Origin: Chitinophagaceae bacterium UBA4407
Lineage (GTDB): Bacteria; Bacteroidota; Bacteroidia; Chitinophagales; Chitinophagaceae
Direction: 5' to 3'
Length of the DNA: 64,000 nt
NCBI GenBank assembly: GCA_002390845.1
Contig: DGQT01000097.1
Span: 1-64,000, forward strand
The translations under genes were made by a program, and so were the position numbers. Shown here one piece after another: positions 55,012 to 63,684 of this stretch. The notes below the pieces were generated by a model. That model was not told where the DNA came from. It worked only from the letters and a program-made list of their open reading frames with translations, and did not search any database. The number at the start of each line of letters is the position of its first letter. Within the stretch, counting starts at the first letter, position 1.

Positions 55012-55329
55012 ATGGCATTAGAATTCACGGATGCAAATTTCCAAACCAATGTTTTGGATAGCGATAAGTTGACTGTAGTAGATTTTTGGGCAGAATGGTG
55101 TGGCCCCTGCCGCGCAATTGGCCCGGTTATAGAAGAACTTTCTAAAGAGTACAGTGGAAAAGTAAATGTAGGCAAAGTAAATGTTGACCACAATCCGAAC
55201 ATTAGCGTTAATTATGGAATTACTTCAATTCCGGCTATCCTTTTTATTAAAGGTGGCAAAGTAGTAGATAAACAAATTGGTGCGGTACCTAAGTCTATGC
55301 TGGAGAAAAAAATACAGGCGCACATTTAA
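55012..55329 (+). CDS. trxA: Thioredoxin
   Basis: The 105-residue thioredoxin has the active site WCGPC at residues 29-33, the TSIPAILFIKGGK block with the cis-proline (~75) and a C-terminal helix. It reduces protein disulfides in the cytoplasm with thioredoxin reductase, which is not in this window. The ATG at 55012 starts MALEFTDANF, the usual Bacteroidota form. A possible -7 box TAAATTTG (54956-54963) lies ~50 bp upstream. A hairpin terminator follows downstream of element copy 26. Confidence 0.97.
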   Translation: MALEFTDANFQTNVLDSDKLTVVDFWAEWCGPCRAIGPVIEELSKEYSGKVNVGKVNVDHNPNISVNYGITSIPAILFIKGGKVVDKQIGAVPKSMLEKKIQAHI

Positions 55330-55369
55330 TTAAAATGCCCTTAACGGTATTTGCAGAAAGGGCAGCCAA

Positions 55370-55446
55370 AAGCTCATTTGAATTATAAAATTACAAGTGA
55401 GCGACGCAAGGAACGATCCGTAATAATTTTTGTTGGGCAAAAAATT
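55370..55446 (+). repeat. GCGACGC element, copy 26 (hybrid box 1)
   Basis: Box 1 GTGAGCGACGCAAG (55397-55410) combines the GTGA flank of the GTGACAC subtype with the GCGACGC palindrome. Box 2 is weak (TGTTGGGCAAAAAATT). Confidence 0.75.
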
Positions 55447-55464
55447 AAACTATAGCATTTTTTT

Positions 55465-55498
55465 AAAAGCAGGCTTGAAATAATGCCTGCTTTTTTAT
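55465..55498. terminator. Hairpin terminator between trxA and the kinase
   Basis: AAAGCAGGC (55466-55474) pairs with GCCTGCTTT (55485-55493), then TTTTATTT. It serves the plus-strand trxA transcript and perhaps also the convergent kinase. Confidence 0.65.
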
Positions 55499-55507
55499 TT
55501 TACAAAA

Positions 55508-56140
55508 TCAAGGCAGTGTAAAGTAATGCTGCCCATCACTTAAATCATTTTCAAGGGCATCAAGTACAACCTGCAGGTGTTTTTCATTACCCAGAAAATC
55601 TGCATTCGATGCATCTATAAAGATCGTTTTTATGTTATGCTGCTTAATGTAACTGGTATAAGTTTGCTGAAGGCTAAACAGGTAGTCATCGTGAATCCCT
55701 TGTTCGTAAACACGGTTTCTTTTTTTAATGTTCTGTTGTAACTTTTGTACAGGTGCATGCAGGTAAATCAGTATATCTGGGTAAATCAATTGTTGATGAA
55801 TAATATCGAATAACTTTTGGTACAGCCTGAACTCTTCTTCGGGTAAATTTACTTTTGCAAATAACAGGCATTTGGTAAACAAGTAATCGCACACGGTAAT
55901 GCTTTGAAACATATCTTTTGTGTGCAACATATCCTTCATTTGCTTAAATCTTTCGGCCATGAAAAAAAGTTCCAGCGGAAATGCATACTGCTTTTGGTTT
56001 TCGTAGAACTTTGGCAGAAAGGGGTTATCAGCAAATTCTTCAAGAATCAGGCGGGCATTAAGTTTCCGGCTTATCAAATGTGCAAGTGTAGTTTTGCCCG
56101 CGCCAATATTTCCTTCAACTGTAATAAAATGGTGTTGCAT
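55508..56140 (-). CDS. Deoxynucleoside kinase
   Basis: The 210-residue deoxyribonucleoside kinase (dCK/dGK family) has the P-loop GNIGAGKT at residues 10-17, the EEF acidic site (~34) and SITVCDY (DRS-like position). The lid region KKRNRVYEQGI follows. It phosphorylates deoxynucleosides for salvage. It lies after folK on the same strand with a gap of about 150 bp containing element copy 27. Nucleoside specificity cannot be told. Confidence 0.92.
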   Translation of the reverse strand: MQHHFITVEGNIGAGKTTLAHLISRKLNARLILEEFADNPFLPKFYENQKQYAFPLELFFMAERFKQMKDMLHTKDMFQSITVCDYLFTKCLLFAKVNLPEEEFRLYQKLFDIIHQQLIYPDILIYLHAPVQKLQQNIKKRNRVYEQGIHDDYLFSLQQTYTSYIKQHNIKTIFIDASNADFLGNEKHLQVVLDALENDLSDGQHYFTLP

Positions 56141-56163
56141 TTTTCACCCGGGTTTTTTAAAAG

Positions 56164-56237
56164 ATTTTTTTTTGAGCCAGGCTATAGAATTACTATAAAA
56201 CTTTTCTTGCGTCGCACAATTGAACGTTCAGAACCCT
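56164..56237 (-). repeat. GCGACGC element, copy 27
   Basis: Plus reads TTTTTTTTGAGCCAGGCT (box 2 AGCCAGGCT at 56175-56183), ATAGAATTACTATAAAA and TTGCGTCGCACA at 56207-56218. Confidence 0.88.
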
Positions 56238-56293
56238 ACGCGACTTCAAACAGCCCTTTAAAATCACCCCCCTTTCAAAATTAAGTAGTACAA

Positions 56294-56785
56294 TCAGTAG
56301 TTCATGTCAATTTTATTCACATTCAATTCATCAGTACATTCTTTCAGAAGTTCCAAAACGGTTTTATTAAAAACCGGGTGAATAAAATCCGGTGCTATTT
56401 CTGACAGCGGCACCAATACAAATCTTCTTTCATGCAGCCGTTCATGTGGAATAATAAGGTTCGGCTTGTTAATGATCTCGTCATTAAAAAAAAGAATATC
56501 CAGGTCAATCGTTCTCGGTCCCATTTTTATGTCCCGTTTTCTTCCCATTTTTTCTTCAATCATCAAAAGCGTGTTCATAATTATTTCAGGCTGCAGGCCG
56601 GTTGTAATACACAAAACCTGGTTATAAAAATCAGGCTGATCCTTAAAACCCCATGCTACTGTTTGGTAAACAGATGACTGTTGAATGATCTTTCCGCAGT
56701 ATTGCTCAAGTAAAAAGCGGGCAACCCTTAGATTATCAAGCCTGTTGCCTATATTGCCGCCTGTAAGCAGGTAAACCTTGTTCAT
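56294..56785 (-). CDS. folK: 2-amino-4-hydroxy-6-hydroxymethyldihydropteridine pyrophosphokinase
   Basis: The 163-residue HPPK has the N-terminal LLTGGNIGNRLDNL, the central YQTVAWGFKDQPDFYNQV and the GPRTIDLDILFFND signature followed by IPHERLHERRFVLVPL. It transfers pyrophosphate from ATP to hydroxymethyl-dihydropterin in folate synthesis. It is divergent from sppA with a 60-bp gap, and the deoxynucleoside kinase follows on the same strand. This folK arrangement beside a nucleoside kinase and sppA is, from memory, common in Bacteroidota. Confidence 0.96.
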   Translation of the reverse strand: MNKVYLLTGGNIGNRLDNLRVARFLLEQYCGKIIQQSSVYQTVAWGFKDQPDFYNQVLCITTGLQPEIIMNTLLMIEEKMGRKRDIKMGPRTIDLDILFFNDEIINKPNLIIPHERLHERRFVLVPLSEIAPDFIHPVFNKTVLELLKECTDELNVNKIDMNY

Positions 56786-56818
56786 AAATTGCTTTAGGTA
56801 AAAGGGTTCAAATATCTT

Positions 56819-56826
56819 TATTTTTG
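56819..56826 (+). promoter_or_regulatory. Possible -7 box of sppA
   Basis: TATTTTTG fits TAnnTTTG, and TTTA (56793-56796) could act as the -33 box. It is only 20 bp before the ATG at 56846. Confidence 0.3.
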
Positions 56827-56845
56827 AAATGCATAAAAGAGAACT

Positions 56846-58606
56846 ATGAAGAGTTTTATGAAACTATTTTTCGCATCGTTTCTGGCCCTGATTATTTTCA
56901 CCATAATTGTTCTGGTTATTGGTATGGCGGTCATTGGTTTTGCATTACAACCCACTAAACCAGATTTGGGTTCAAAAGGCGTATTGGTGCTTGATCTTTC
57001 TTCAGGTTTTAATGAACAAGCTAAAGATAATCCACTTGCATCAATCACAGGCGATGCATCAGATAATGCCCCGGGCCTTTATGATATCATCAGGATGTTG
57101 CACTACGCCAAAACAGATACCACCATAAAAGCTGTTTACTTAAAAGCCGGTTATAATGCAAATGGTTATGCCGCAAGTGAAGAACTTCGCAAAGCAATTC
57201 TAGATTTTAAAGAAAGTAAAAAAATGGTACTCGCTTATGGCGAGGCAATGGATCAAAAATCTTACTATGTGGCAACCGCTGCCGATAAAATATATTGTCA
57301 CCCCAATGGCGGCATAGATTGGGATGGGTTTTCAGTAACCCTTCTTTTTATGAAAGGCTTACTAGACAAGCTGGGCGTTGAACCACAGGTATTTTTTGCA
57401 GGCAAGTTCAAAAGTGCTACCGAACCCTTTCGTGTGACGAAAATGACCGATGCCAACCGCATACAAACCACCGATCTCCTGAATGACCTTTATTCAAATT
57501 TTCTGCAACAAACAGCACAAGCAAGAAAAATTGATACTGCAACTTTACACCAGCTATCCATCAACGGAAGCATCAGAACAGCATACGATGCACTAAATTA
57601 TAAGCTTGTAGACGGATTAAAATATGATGATCAAATACAAAGCGAGCTGCTAAAGAAACTCGGTCAGGGAAAAAAGGAAACAATCAATTTTATTTCATTT
57701 GATAAATATGCAAAAGCTGTTAATTATAAAAAAAGCGGCAGCGCTAAAATCGCCATCATCTATGCTCAGGGCGATATAGTAGGTGGCAAAGGCGATGACG
57801 ATGAGATTGGCAGCGACAATTATATTTCATTACTTAGAAAAGCAAGGCTTGATGATGATATAAAAGCCATCGTATTCAGGGTAAACTCCCCAGGCGGCAG
57901 TTCTTTGGCCAGCGATGCAATATGGCGCGAAGTTACCCTTGCAAAAGGAGACAAACCTTTTGTAGTTAGCATGGGCGATTATGCAGCATCCGGCGGGTAC
58001 TATATTTCCTGCAACGCCGATTCTGTTTTTGCAGATGCTACTACCATCACAGGATCCATTGGCGTTTTCAGCATCATTCCCAATTTTCAGCCATTCTTCA
58101 ACGATAAACTGGGCATTACTTTCGATGGTGTAAAAACAGCACCCTATGCAGATATGGGCTCTACCGGCAGGCCACTTACCGAAACAGAAAAACATTTTAT
58201 GCAGGCTTCTGTAGATTCTATTTATAATACTTTTAAAAACCGCGTGGCCAGCGGCAGAACAAAAGACATTTCTTATATCGACAGCATTGCACAGGGTCAC
58301 GTTTATACAGGTAGCAGGGCTTTGCAACTGGCGCTTATAGATAAAACCGGAACCTTGCAGGATGCTATAGATTGTGCTGCGCGTATGGCAAAACTAAAAG
58401 AGTACGGCACAAAAGAGTACCCCGAAAAAAAATCGTTTTGGGAGCAGTTGGTAAACAGTAGTTCATATAAGGCATCAATGCAAGAAAGTGCAGTAAAAGA
58501 AAATATCGGTGCGCAGCAATACTATATGCTGCAGCAGGTAAAAAAAATAAGGGTTTTAATGCAGGCACCACAAGCCAGGCTGCCTTTCGATTTTGATATC
58601 AAGTAA
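56846..58606 (+). CDS. sppA: Signal peptide peptidase SppA, 67K type
   Basis: The 586-residue membrane protease has an N-terminal membrane anchor (~5-30) and two tandem ClpP-like domains. The first has the catalytic lysine in AGKFKSATEPF (~187). The second has RVNSPGGSSLASDAIW and the serine in AASGGYYISC (~382). The tandem layout and length match the 67K SppA tetramer. It degrades cleaved signal peptides in the periplasmic face of the membrane. It is divergent from folK. Two opposed GCGACGC elements follow. Confidence 0.95.
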   Translation: MKSFMKLFFASFLALIIFTIIVLVIGMAVIGFALQPTKPDLGSKGVLVLDLSSGFNEQAKDNPLASITGDASDNAPGLYDIIRMLHYAKTDTTIKAVYLKAGYNANGYAASEELRKAILDFKESKKMVLAYGEAMDQKSYYVATAADKIYCHPNGGIDWDGFSVTLLFMKGLLDKLGVEPQVFFAGKFKSATEPFRVTKMTDANRIQTTDLLNDLYSNFLQQTAQARKIDTATLHQLSINGSIRTAYDALNYKLVDGLKYDDQIQSELLKKLGQGKKETINFISFDKYAKAVNYKKSGSAKIAIIYAQGDIVGGKGDDDEIGSDNYISLLRKARLDDDIKAIVFRVNSPGGSSLASDAIWREVTLAKGDKPFVVSMGDYAASGGYYISCNADSVFADATTITGSIGVFSIIPNFQPFFNDKLGITFDGVKTAPYADMGSTGRPLTETEKHFMQASVDSIYNTFKNRVASGRTKDISYIDSIAQGHVYTGSRALQLALIDKTGTLQDAIDCAARMAKLKEYGTKEYPEKKSFWEQLVNSSSYKASMQESAVKENIGAQQYYMLQQVKKIRVLMQAPQARLPFDFDIK

Positions 58607-58611
58607 GTAGG

Positions 58612-58702
58612 TTTTTCTTTTTAGCCGGGCATAAGTTTTTATGGCATCAACTGTTGCGTCGCACACTTATGCAGCATAAATTCTTTTGAGCTTTTAACAG
58701 CC
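58612..58702 (-). repeat. GCGACGC element, copy 28
   Basis: Box 1 GTTGCGTCGCACAC at 58653-58666. The left arm on minus is GGCTGTTAAAAGCTC and box 2 is TTTAGCCGGGC at the left. It is back-to-back with copy 29. Confidence 0.9.
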
Positions 58703-58800
58703 AGGCTGTAGTTTAAAGTGGCTCAATAAAAAGAGAAAGTACAAGAGTGCGACGCAACTAAGTTTCATACTTATTCCATTGCCTGGTTCAAAAAAAATCC
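58703..58800 (+). repeat. GCGACGC element, copy 29
   Basis: AGGCTGTAGTTTAAAGTGGC then CAATAAAAAGAG, box 1 GAGTGCGACGCAAC at 58745-58758, TTTCATACTTATTCC, box 2 GCCTGGTTCAAAAAAAA. It directly abuts copy 28. Confidence 0.9.
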
Positions 58801-58865
58801 TTCTGAAAATATTCCATATTTAGTTCAAAAAATAAACAGAAAACAAATTATAAAGCATCATTATT

Positions 58866-60437
58866 TTGAAGAATACAAATAATATGATACCAGTATTTTT
58901 TTTACTAACGCTCCTCTCCTGCCAGCAAACCAACCAACAACAGCAAGCAGTTATAAAGGGGAAATCATATTATCTTACTGCATCAGGCAACGATGCAGGT
59001 GATGGCAGTAAAGACAATCCATGGAAAACCATCGGTCAATTAAATAATGTTCAATTGCATGCAGGCGATACTGTTTACTTTAAAGCCGGCGAAATGTTTC
59101 AGGGAAATCTTATTATAGACTCTTTTGATCGTGGCAATGCCCTTAACCCTGTTGTTATAACGTCTTACGGTGGTACTGGCAATGCAATTATTGATGCGGG
59201 CAACAATACTGCACTAACATTAAACAATACATCTTTTATATCAGTAAAACACCTCAATCTTACAGGTGCAGGCCGTAAACAAGGCAATACAAAAGATGGT
59301 TTATTTATTAATCACTCACACAATATAACAGTTGACAGTATTGATGTTCAGGGTTTTCAAAAATCTGGCCTGCTCATTTATATTTCATCGGGTGTTCATG
59401 TTACAAATGTTACTGCACATGATAATGGGTTTGCGGGTATTTGTGTTGCCGGCGAACAATCAAAAAATGATTGCAGGAATATTTATATCGGCTACTGCAA
59501 AGCAGAAAACAATCCCGGCGACCCCACCAATCTTAATAATCATAGCGGCAATGGTATTATTGTTGGGCTTTGCAGAAATGTTACTATCGAATATTCCACC
59601 GCAACCAATAACGGATGGGATATGCCGCGCAAAGGCAATGGCCCGGTAGGCATCTGGTGCTACGAAGCAGACAGTGTTACCATACAAAACTGCATCTCTT
59701 ACCGCAACAGAACTTCGCCAGGTTCTGCTGATGGCGGTGGTTACGATTTTGATGGTGGCACCACCAATTCAACAATACAATATTGTTTGTCTTACGAAAA
59801 TGAAGGCAGCGCATTCGGGCTTTTTCAATACGCAGGTGCCAGCAACTGGTACAATAACACGGTTCGCTTTTGCATAAGTGAAAATGATGGAACCACCTCT
59901 GAGGCTCAGGCCGGTGTATTTATCTGGAATAGTTCGCGTGATACCGCACAGTTGAAGAACTGTTACTTCTACAATAACACTATTTATAACGATAAAGGAG
60001 CTGCAATAAAATATGCAGCAGAAAGTGAAAATTCAGGATTTAATTTTTACAACAATATTTTCGTTGCAAAAGATGAATTGATTACAGGCATTGAAACGAA
60101 TGCAAGCTTTCTTGGCAATAACTGGTGGAGCCTTGCAACTAATAAATTTAATGACGATGGTATAACCAGTTTTGAATCATGGGCGCATCAAAAAGGCAAA
60201 GAGCAGTTAAATAGTAAGATCGCAGGATTCAATACAGATCCACATTTCAGGGATCCTGGCCATGCAAATATTACTGATCCCTTACAGTTAAAATCTTTTT
60301 TCAATTACAGTTTGACAAAAAATTCGGTATTAAAAAATAATGGTCTTGATTTGCAGGCATTGTTTAATATTTATAACAATAAAAAAGATTTTAACCAGCA
60401 AACAATAGCTGCAAACGGTATAGGTGCATGCCTGTAA
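58866..60437 (+). CDS. Right-handed beta-helix lipoprotein
   Basis: I use TTG 58866 (LKNTNNMIPVFFLLTLLSC, read as Met) because its lysine makes a better SpII signal. ATG 58884 is an alternative. The lipobox LLSC gives a surface or periplasmic lipoprotein of ~500 residues. The mature part has repeated parallel beta-helix coils of the polysaccharide-lyase/PbH1 type (YYLTASGNDAGDGSKDNPWKT, HAGDTVYFKAGEMFQGN, VTIEYSTATNNGWDM, FYNNTIYNDKGAAIKYAAE). A role in glycan binding or cleavage is plausible, but no lyase catalytic set can be assigned. Confidence 0.85.
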   Translation: MKNTNNMIPVFFLLTLLSCQQTNQQQQAVIKGKSYYLTASGNDAGDGSKDNPWKTIGQLNNVQLHAGDTVYFKAGEMFQGNLIIDSFDRGNALNPVVITSYGGTGNAIIDAGNNTALTLNNTSFISVKHLNLTGAGRKQGNTKDGLFINHSHNITVDSIDVQGFQKSGLLIYISSGVHVTNVTAHDNGFAGICVAGEQSKNDCRNIYIGYCKAENNPGDPTNLNNHSGNGIIVGLCRNVTIEYSTATNNGWDMPRKGNGPVGIWCYEADSVTIQNCISYRNRTSPGSADGGGYDFDGGTTNSTIQYCLSYENEGSAFGLFQYAGASNWYNNTVRFCISENDGTTSEAQAGVFIWNSSRDTAQLKNCYFYNNTIYNDKGAAIKYAAESENSGFNFYNNIFVAKDELITGIETNASFLGNNWWSLATNKFNDDGITSFESWAHQKGKEQLNSKIAGFNTDPHFRDPGHANITDPLQLKSFFNYSLTKNSVLKNNGLDLQALFNIYNNKKDFNQQTIAANGIGACL

Positions 60438-60556
60438 GCTATAAATTAAACTGCATTACTCTGTTGGTTATCTTATTTTAAGAGGATAAATAAGTAGACA
60501 ATTTTTAATTAGGTTTTGAAGGTATGTTGCTGACCGTTATTTTTGCACTCCTTAAC

Positions 60557-60630
<74 letters not shown>

Positions 60631-60657
60631 CATAAATAAAATAAAGTTCTTTTTCTA

Positions 60658-60747
60658 AATGGGGTTAGCTCAGTTGCTTAGAGCGCTTGCAAGCCCCGAA
60701 AGCTTTCGGGGAAGAGGTCGTCGGTTCGACCCCGATACTCTCCACAC
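60658..60747 (+). pseudogene. Broken tRNA-Ala copy with palindrome in the anticodon arm
   Basis: The D-arm and T-arm follow tRNA-Ala, but the acceptor 5' side is degraded. The D-loop GG is changed (TTGCTTAGA). The anticodon loop is replaced by CCCCGAAAGCTTTCGGGG at 60694-60711. It cannot decode and is a tRNA-derived relic. Confidence 0.8.
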
Positions 60748-60752
60748 AAATC

Positions 60753-60779
60753 AACCCACCGCATGGTGGGTTTTTTATT
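60753..60779 (+). terminator. Hairpin terminator after the tRNA copy
   Basis: AACCCACC, loop GCAT, GGTGGGTT and TTTT: an intrinsic terminator for the tRNA transcript. Confidence 0.7.
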
Positions 60780-61025
60780 ATGTTTTGCTTGTATATTATC
60801 TACAGTCAGCAATTAGATCGCTTTTATGTCGGCTACACCGAAAACATAGAAAAACGATTGGCCGAACACAATTCGGGCATTTCAGATTATACGTCCTCTG
60901 CACAGGACTGGGTCCTGAAATACACCGAATATTTTCCGGATAGATATACAGCTCATCAAAGAGAAATTACCATCAAGAAGAAAAAGAGCAGAAAGTATAT
61001 TGAGTGGCTAATTTCTCAGGGCTGA
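60780..61025 (+). CDS. Small GIY-YIG nuclease-domain protein
   Basis: I start at the ATG at 60780 (MFCLYIIYSQQLDRFYVGYT), giving 81 residues. Longer frames would translate the tRNA relic. The GIY-YIG core is present as YIIYS and YVGYTENIEKRLAEHNSG, with the conserved arginine region KRLAEH and the catalytic-area segment KYTEYFPDRYTAHQREITIKKKKSRKY. Stand-alone proteins of this size are common in Bacteroidota as uncharacterised 'UvrC-like' endonucleases. The gene lies exactly between two 60-bp tRNA-derived direct repeats, so it may be a mobile, homing-type unit. Confidence 0.88.
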   Translation: MFCLYIIYSQQLDRFYVGYTENIEKRLAEHNSGISDYTSSAQDWVLKYTEYFPDRYTAHQREITIKKKKSRKYIEWLISQG

Positions 61026-61026
61026 A

Positions 61027-61086
61027 GCGCTTGGAAGCCCCGAAAGCTTTCGGGGAAGAGGTCGTCGGTTCGACCCCGATACTCTC
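61027..61086 (+). repeat. Second tRNA-Ala-derived 60-bp direct repeat
   Basis: It matches 60683-60742 at 59 of 60 positions (c at 60690 is g at 61034). It includes the palindrome CCCCGAAAGCTTTCGGGG at 61038-61055 and the T-arm GGTTCGACCCC. It has no acceptor or D-arm, so it is a fragment. Confidence 0.85.
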
Positions 61087-61094
61087 AACGCTTT

Positions 61095-61120
61095 AAGCCC
61101 CGAAAGGGGCTTTTTTTATT
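61095..61120 (+). terminator. Terminator with GAAA tetraloop
   Basis: AAGCCCC, loop GAAA, GGGGCTT, then TTTTTATTTT. The remaining gap to 61321 shows no gene or clear repeat. Confidence 0.8.
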
Positions 61121-61321
61121 TTACAAAAGGTTCAAAGATTTATTTATGCTTCTATTGAAAACATCAATTGAACACTTTGTCCTGCACTCTTGAAGGATTG
61201 GACAAGTTGCGGGCTTTTCCGAAGCGAATCATTATTGGACAGGAATTACCAATAACTATAGGATAATTCTTAAAAATATACAGATACAAAGTTTGTTCAT
61301 TGATAAAATAATTCGTCAATT

Positions 61322-62578
61322 TTAAAATTGGTAAGTGAATAATAATTGAACTGAACTCGTATTTACATCTACTGCATTATAAGGTGAAAAACCCTTTTGG
61401 CTGCTTGCATAACGAAATTCTATCTGAATTTTTTTCACAGAAAGGCCAGCACCGCCCATCACAGAAGGTTCATATTTTTTTGGTCCATCAAATGCCTTTA
61501 CATTTTCTTCTCTGCCAAATGAATATATATTGTGAAGGCTATTTTTATTTTCGGTAACCATAAAAGCATTACCTAAACCAAAATTTATATAAGGGTTTAA
61601 AGATGAACCTGTTTTAAATATATATCGTAAAAAAGTATTAAGCTGTAAGTAAGAAAACTTTACATCAACATCACTTTTTACTGTATAAACAATACCATAG
61701 GGTCTTGTAAAACTGTTGCTTGTTGCATAAGATTTATAAATGAGTTCGTTAACAATATGCCATTTATGCTGATTACGTGATAATCCAATATCGATTGATG
61801 CTCCCGCTAAAGGTGATGTGTTGCCGCTATAATTGTCATCAACAAGGTAAATGTTGCTTCCTGTAAATTTAAATTTATTAACCATTAAGCCTGCAACCAC
61901 TCCAACCCGCACGATAATAGGATCTTTCTTTTTAATCTCAATAGCTGTATTGGGTGAGTTGTATTGTATATACTTCAAAAAAATATTCTGAATTTCATCC
62001 TTACTGAATTTTATTCTTTTGGATAAAGAGGCTACATCAGGGCAATCTGCCACCAGATTTAGAAGTTGATTTTTATAAGTTTCATCCTCTTCAAGTTTTT
62101 TGCTTTGCTCATTGTAAAAATAATGATGTATTAATTCAACAGGCGACTGATTTTCTTTTACATAATACAAATGATCTTTATAGCTATCAGTAAACTGATA
62201 CAATTCCAATGCAGGGCTTCTTATAAGTTGCAACAGAAAAACTGTCTTTTTTACACTTGGCGAATCAACAAACCCATCATTAATTGCTTTAAACTCATCG
62301 CCGGGTAACATATCCATTTGGATTGTGAAACTTTTATAAATTTCATTTGCGGCTTGCAGATAAAACCCTGCTATAGATGTAGGGTTATATATCTTTTTTT
62401 CATTTAAAGAATTAATGAAGCTAACTGTTTGAGGATTCATTTTCCAGTTACGGTAATCTATTTTTCCTTTAAGGCTATCTCCATTTGCATTAATAACAAC
62501 CGCATCTGTAAAATTTGTTTGGCTTTTTAAGGCTGTTGTTAAGGACAATAAGGCAATTACAAACCAGGATTTTCTCAT
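61322..62578 (-). CDS. Outer-membrane beta-barrel protein, PorT/OmpW-like
   Basis: The 418-residue protein has a signal peptide (about 1-19, LKSQ) and a ~200-residue N-terminal non-barrel region with conserved-looking NGDSLKGKIDYRNW and TVSFINSLNEKKIYNP segments. The C-terminal half has alternating beta strands ending in phenylalanine (VQLLFTYQF), an outer-membrane barrel signature. Such proteins are abundant in Chitinophagaceae and unassigned. I cannot give a ligand. Confidence 0.8.
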   Translation of the reverse strand: MRKSWFVIALLSLTTALKSQTNFTDAVVINANGDSLKGKIDYRNWKMNPQTVSFINSLNEKKIYNPTSIAGFYLQAANEIYKSFTIQMDMLPGDEFKAINDGFVDSPSVKKTVFLLQLIRSPALELYQFTDSYKDHLYYVKENQSPVELIHHYFYNEQSKKLEEDETYKNQLLNLVADCPDVASLSKRIKFSKDEIQNIFLKYIQYNSPNTAIEIKKKDPIIVRVGVVAGLMVNKFKFTGSNIYLVDDNYSGNTSPLAGASIDIGLSRNQHKWHIVNELIYKSYATSNSFTRPYGIVYTVKSDVDVKFSYLQLNTFLRYIFKTGSSLNPYINFGLGNAFMVTENKNSLHNIYSFGREENVKAFDGPKKYEPSVMGGAGLSVKKIQIEFRYASSQKGFSPYNAVDVNTSSVQLLFTYQF

Positions 62579-62633
62579 ACTATAAATTGAATATCGAAAA
62601 TATAGAATATTATCAGGGCAATATTAGTGCGGC

Positions 62634-62738
62634 TATTTTTTAATTAGCCAGGTGTGAGCGGAGCCGAATTACATTGCTACTATTAAACCCTGTTGCGTCG
62701 CACACTTCAACGTTTAGCCCACTATTGGGCATAGTGTA
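62634..62738 (-). repeat. GCGACGC element, copy 30 (with insertion)
   Basis: GTTGCGTCGCACAC at 62692-62705 and TGCTACTATTAAACC to the left. The box 2 region is TTTTTAATTAGCCAGGTG followed by ~14 extra bases. It pairs with copy 31. Confidence 0.78.
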
Positions 62739-62817
62739 AAAACATTACTAAATGTGGCTTCCTGTAATATGTACAACTTGAGCAACAATATTGGTAGTCG
62801 CCAACATTGCTAGCTTT

Positions 62818-62916
62818 GATCTTTCGTAGCGATAAAAGCTCAATATATAATCCAACCGTACAAGTGTGCGACGCAAGAATGCTTCATGCATATTCTAAAG
62901 CCCGGTACAAAAAAAT
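62818..62916 (+). repeat. GCGACGC element, copy 31
   Basis: Left arm GCGATAAAAGCTCAATATA, box 1 GTGTGCGACGCAAG at 62864-62877, ATGCTTCATGCATATTC, then AAGCCCGGTACAAAAAAAT. The copy touches the next gene's stop codon. The gap 62579-62816 has only this pair of copies. Confidence 0.88.
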
Positions 62917-63678
62917 CTAAATCATAATCTTCCAGATATTGCGCTGACCAGATTTGCCCCAATCTTTCATAGGGCCCTGCAGTTGTTTTAAAAGACCGGC
63001 CTGATCTACTTTTTTACCTTTTACGGGAGCTGCAAGATCCTGTGGTTTTACTTCAACGAGTTCGAGCTTTGTGGCAAACCATGTGGTATTGATGCGGGGA
63101 ATGGCCACACCGAGTATCATGCCGGGCAAGCCATTAAAACTTTCGGGGCCACCATTTGTAGTAATTTGGTCTGTATAAAAGGCGATTACGTACACACTGT
63201 CCATAATGCGGCCTACTGCTTTACGGCATTCGAAGCCAGCAATGGTGCGCTGTTCGCCGGTAATGCGCCAGTCAATTTTTCTTGTACTGTCCTGTATAAG
63301 AAACGTGTTATCGAACACCGTTTTTTTACTTACAGACTGCTGCCCATCTATGTTGGTATAAACAATATTATCTGTTGCGGGACCGCGAAACCAGTCTGGA
63401 ATTTTAGGATCGATTGGAAGCTCTTTGCCAGGCTGGTAAAGGGTTTTAGTATCATCGAACAACAGGTTGAAGTATGATAGTTCGAACTGCGGAATTGTTT
63501 TTTTAATTTGTTGCAGCCAGTCGTCGCCGTCAGCATCATCGCTCCAGCTATCGATGTCTTTCCACACGTTTACTTTTTTCTCAAATTCAATTTTTCCTTT
63601 TGCAATAAAAAGCGATTGGGCATTAACAGAAAGTTGAATAATGAAAAGAGCAACGGCTGTAATGATTATTTTTTTCAT
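62917..63678 (-). CDS. GLPGLI family protein
   Basis: The 253-residue protein has a signal peptide (about 1-20, LSVNAQS) and the eponymous motif FNGLPGMILGVAIPR. GLPGLI proteins of Bacteroidota are periplasmic or surface proteins often found upstream of TonB-dependent receptors and are of unknown function. Here a receptor or barrel gene lies immediately upstream on the same strand, 7 bp away, so the two are co-transcribed. The internal CRKAVGRIMDSVYVIAFYTDQI block also fits the family. Confidence 0.92.
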   Translation of the reverse strand: MKKIIITAVALFIIQLSVNAQSLFIAKGKIEFEKKVNVWKDIDSWSDDADGDDWLQQIKKTIPQFELSYFNLLFDDTKTLYQPGKELPIDPKIPDWFRGPATDNIVYTNIDGQQSVSKKTVFDNTFLIQDSTRKIDWRITGEQRTIAGFECRKAVGRIMDSVYVIAFYTDQITTNGGPESFNGLPGMILGVAIPRINTTWFATKLELVEVKPQDLAAPVKGKKVDQAGLLKQLQGPMKDWGKSGQRNIWKIMI

Positions 63679-63684
63679 AGTAAT

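Noticed and set aside
60658..60747. Second functional tRNA-Ala
   Set aside because: The anticodon loop is replaced by a palindrome, the D-loop and the 5' acceptor strand are changed, so it cannot fold or decode normally.
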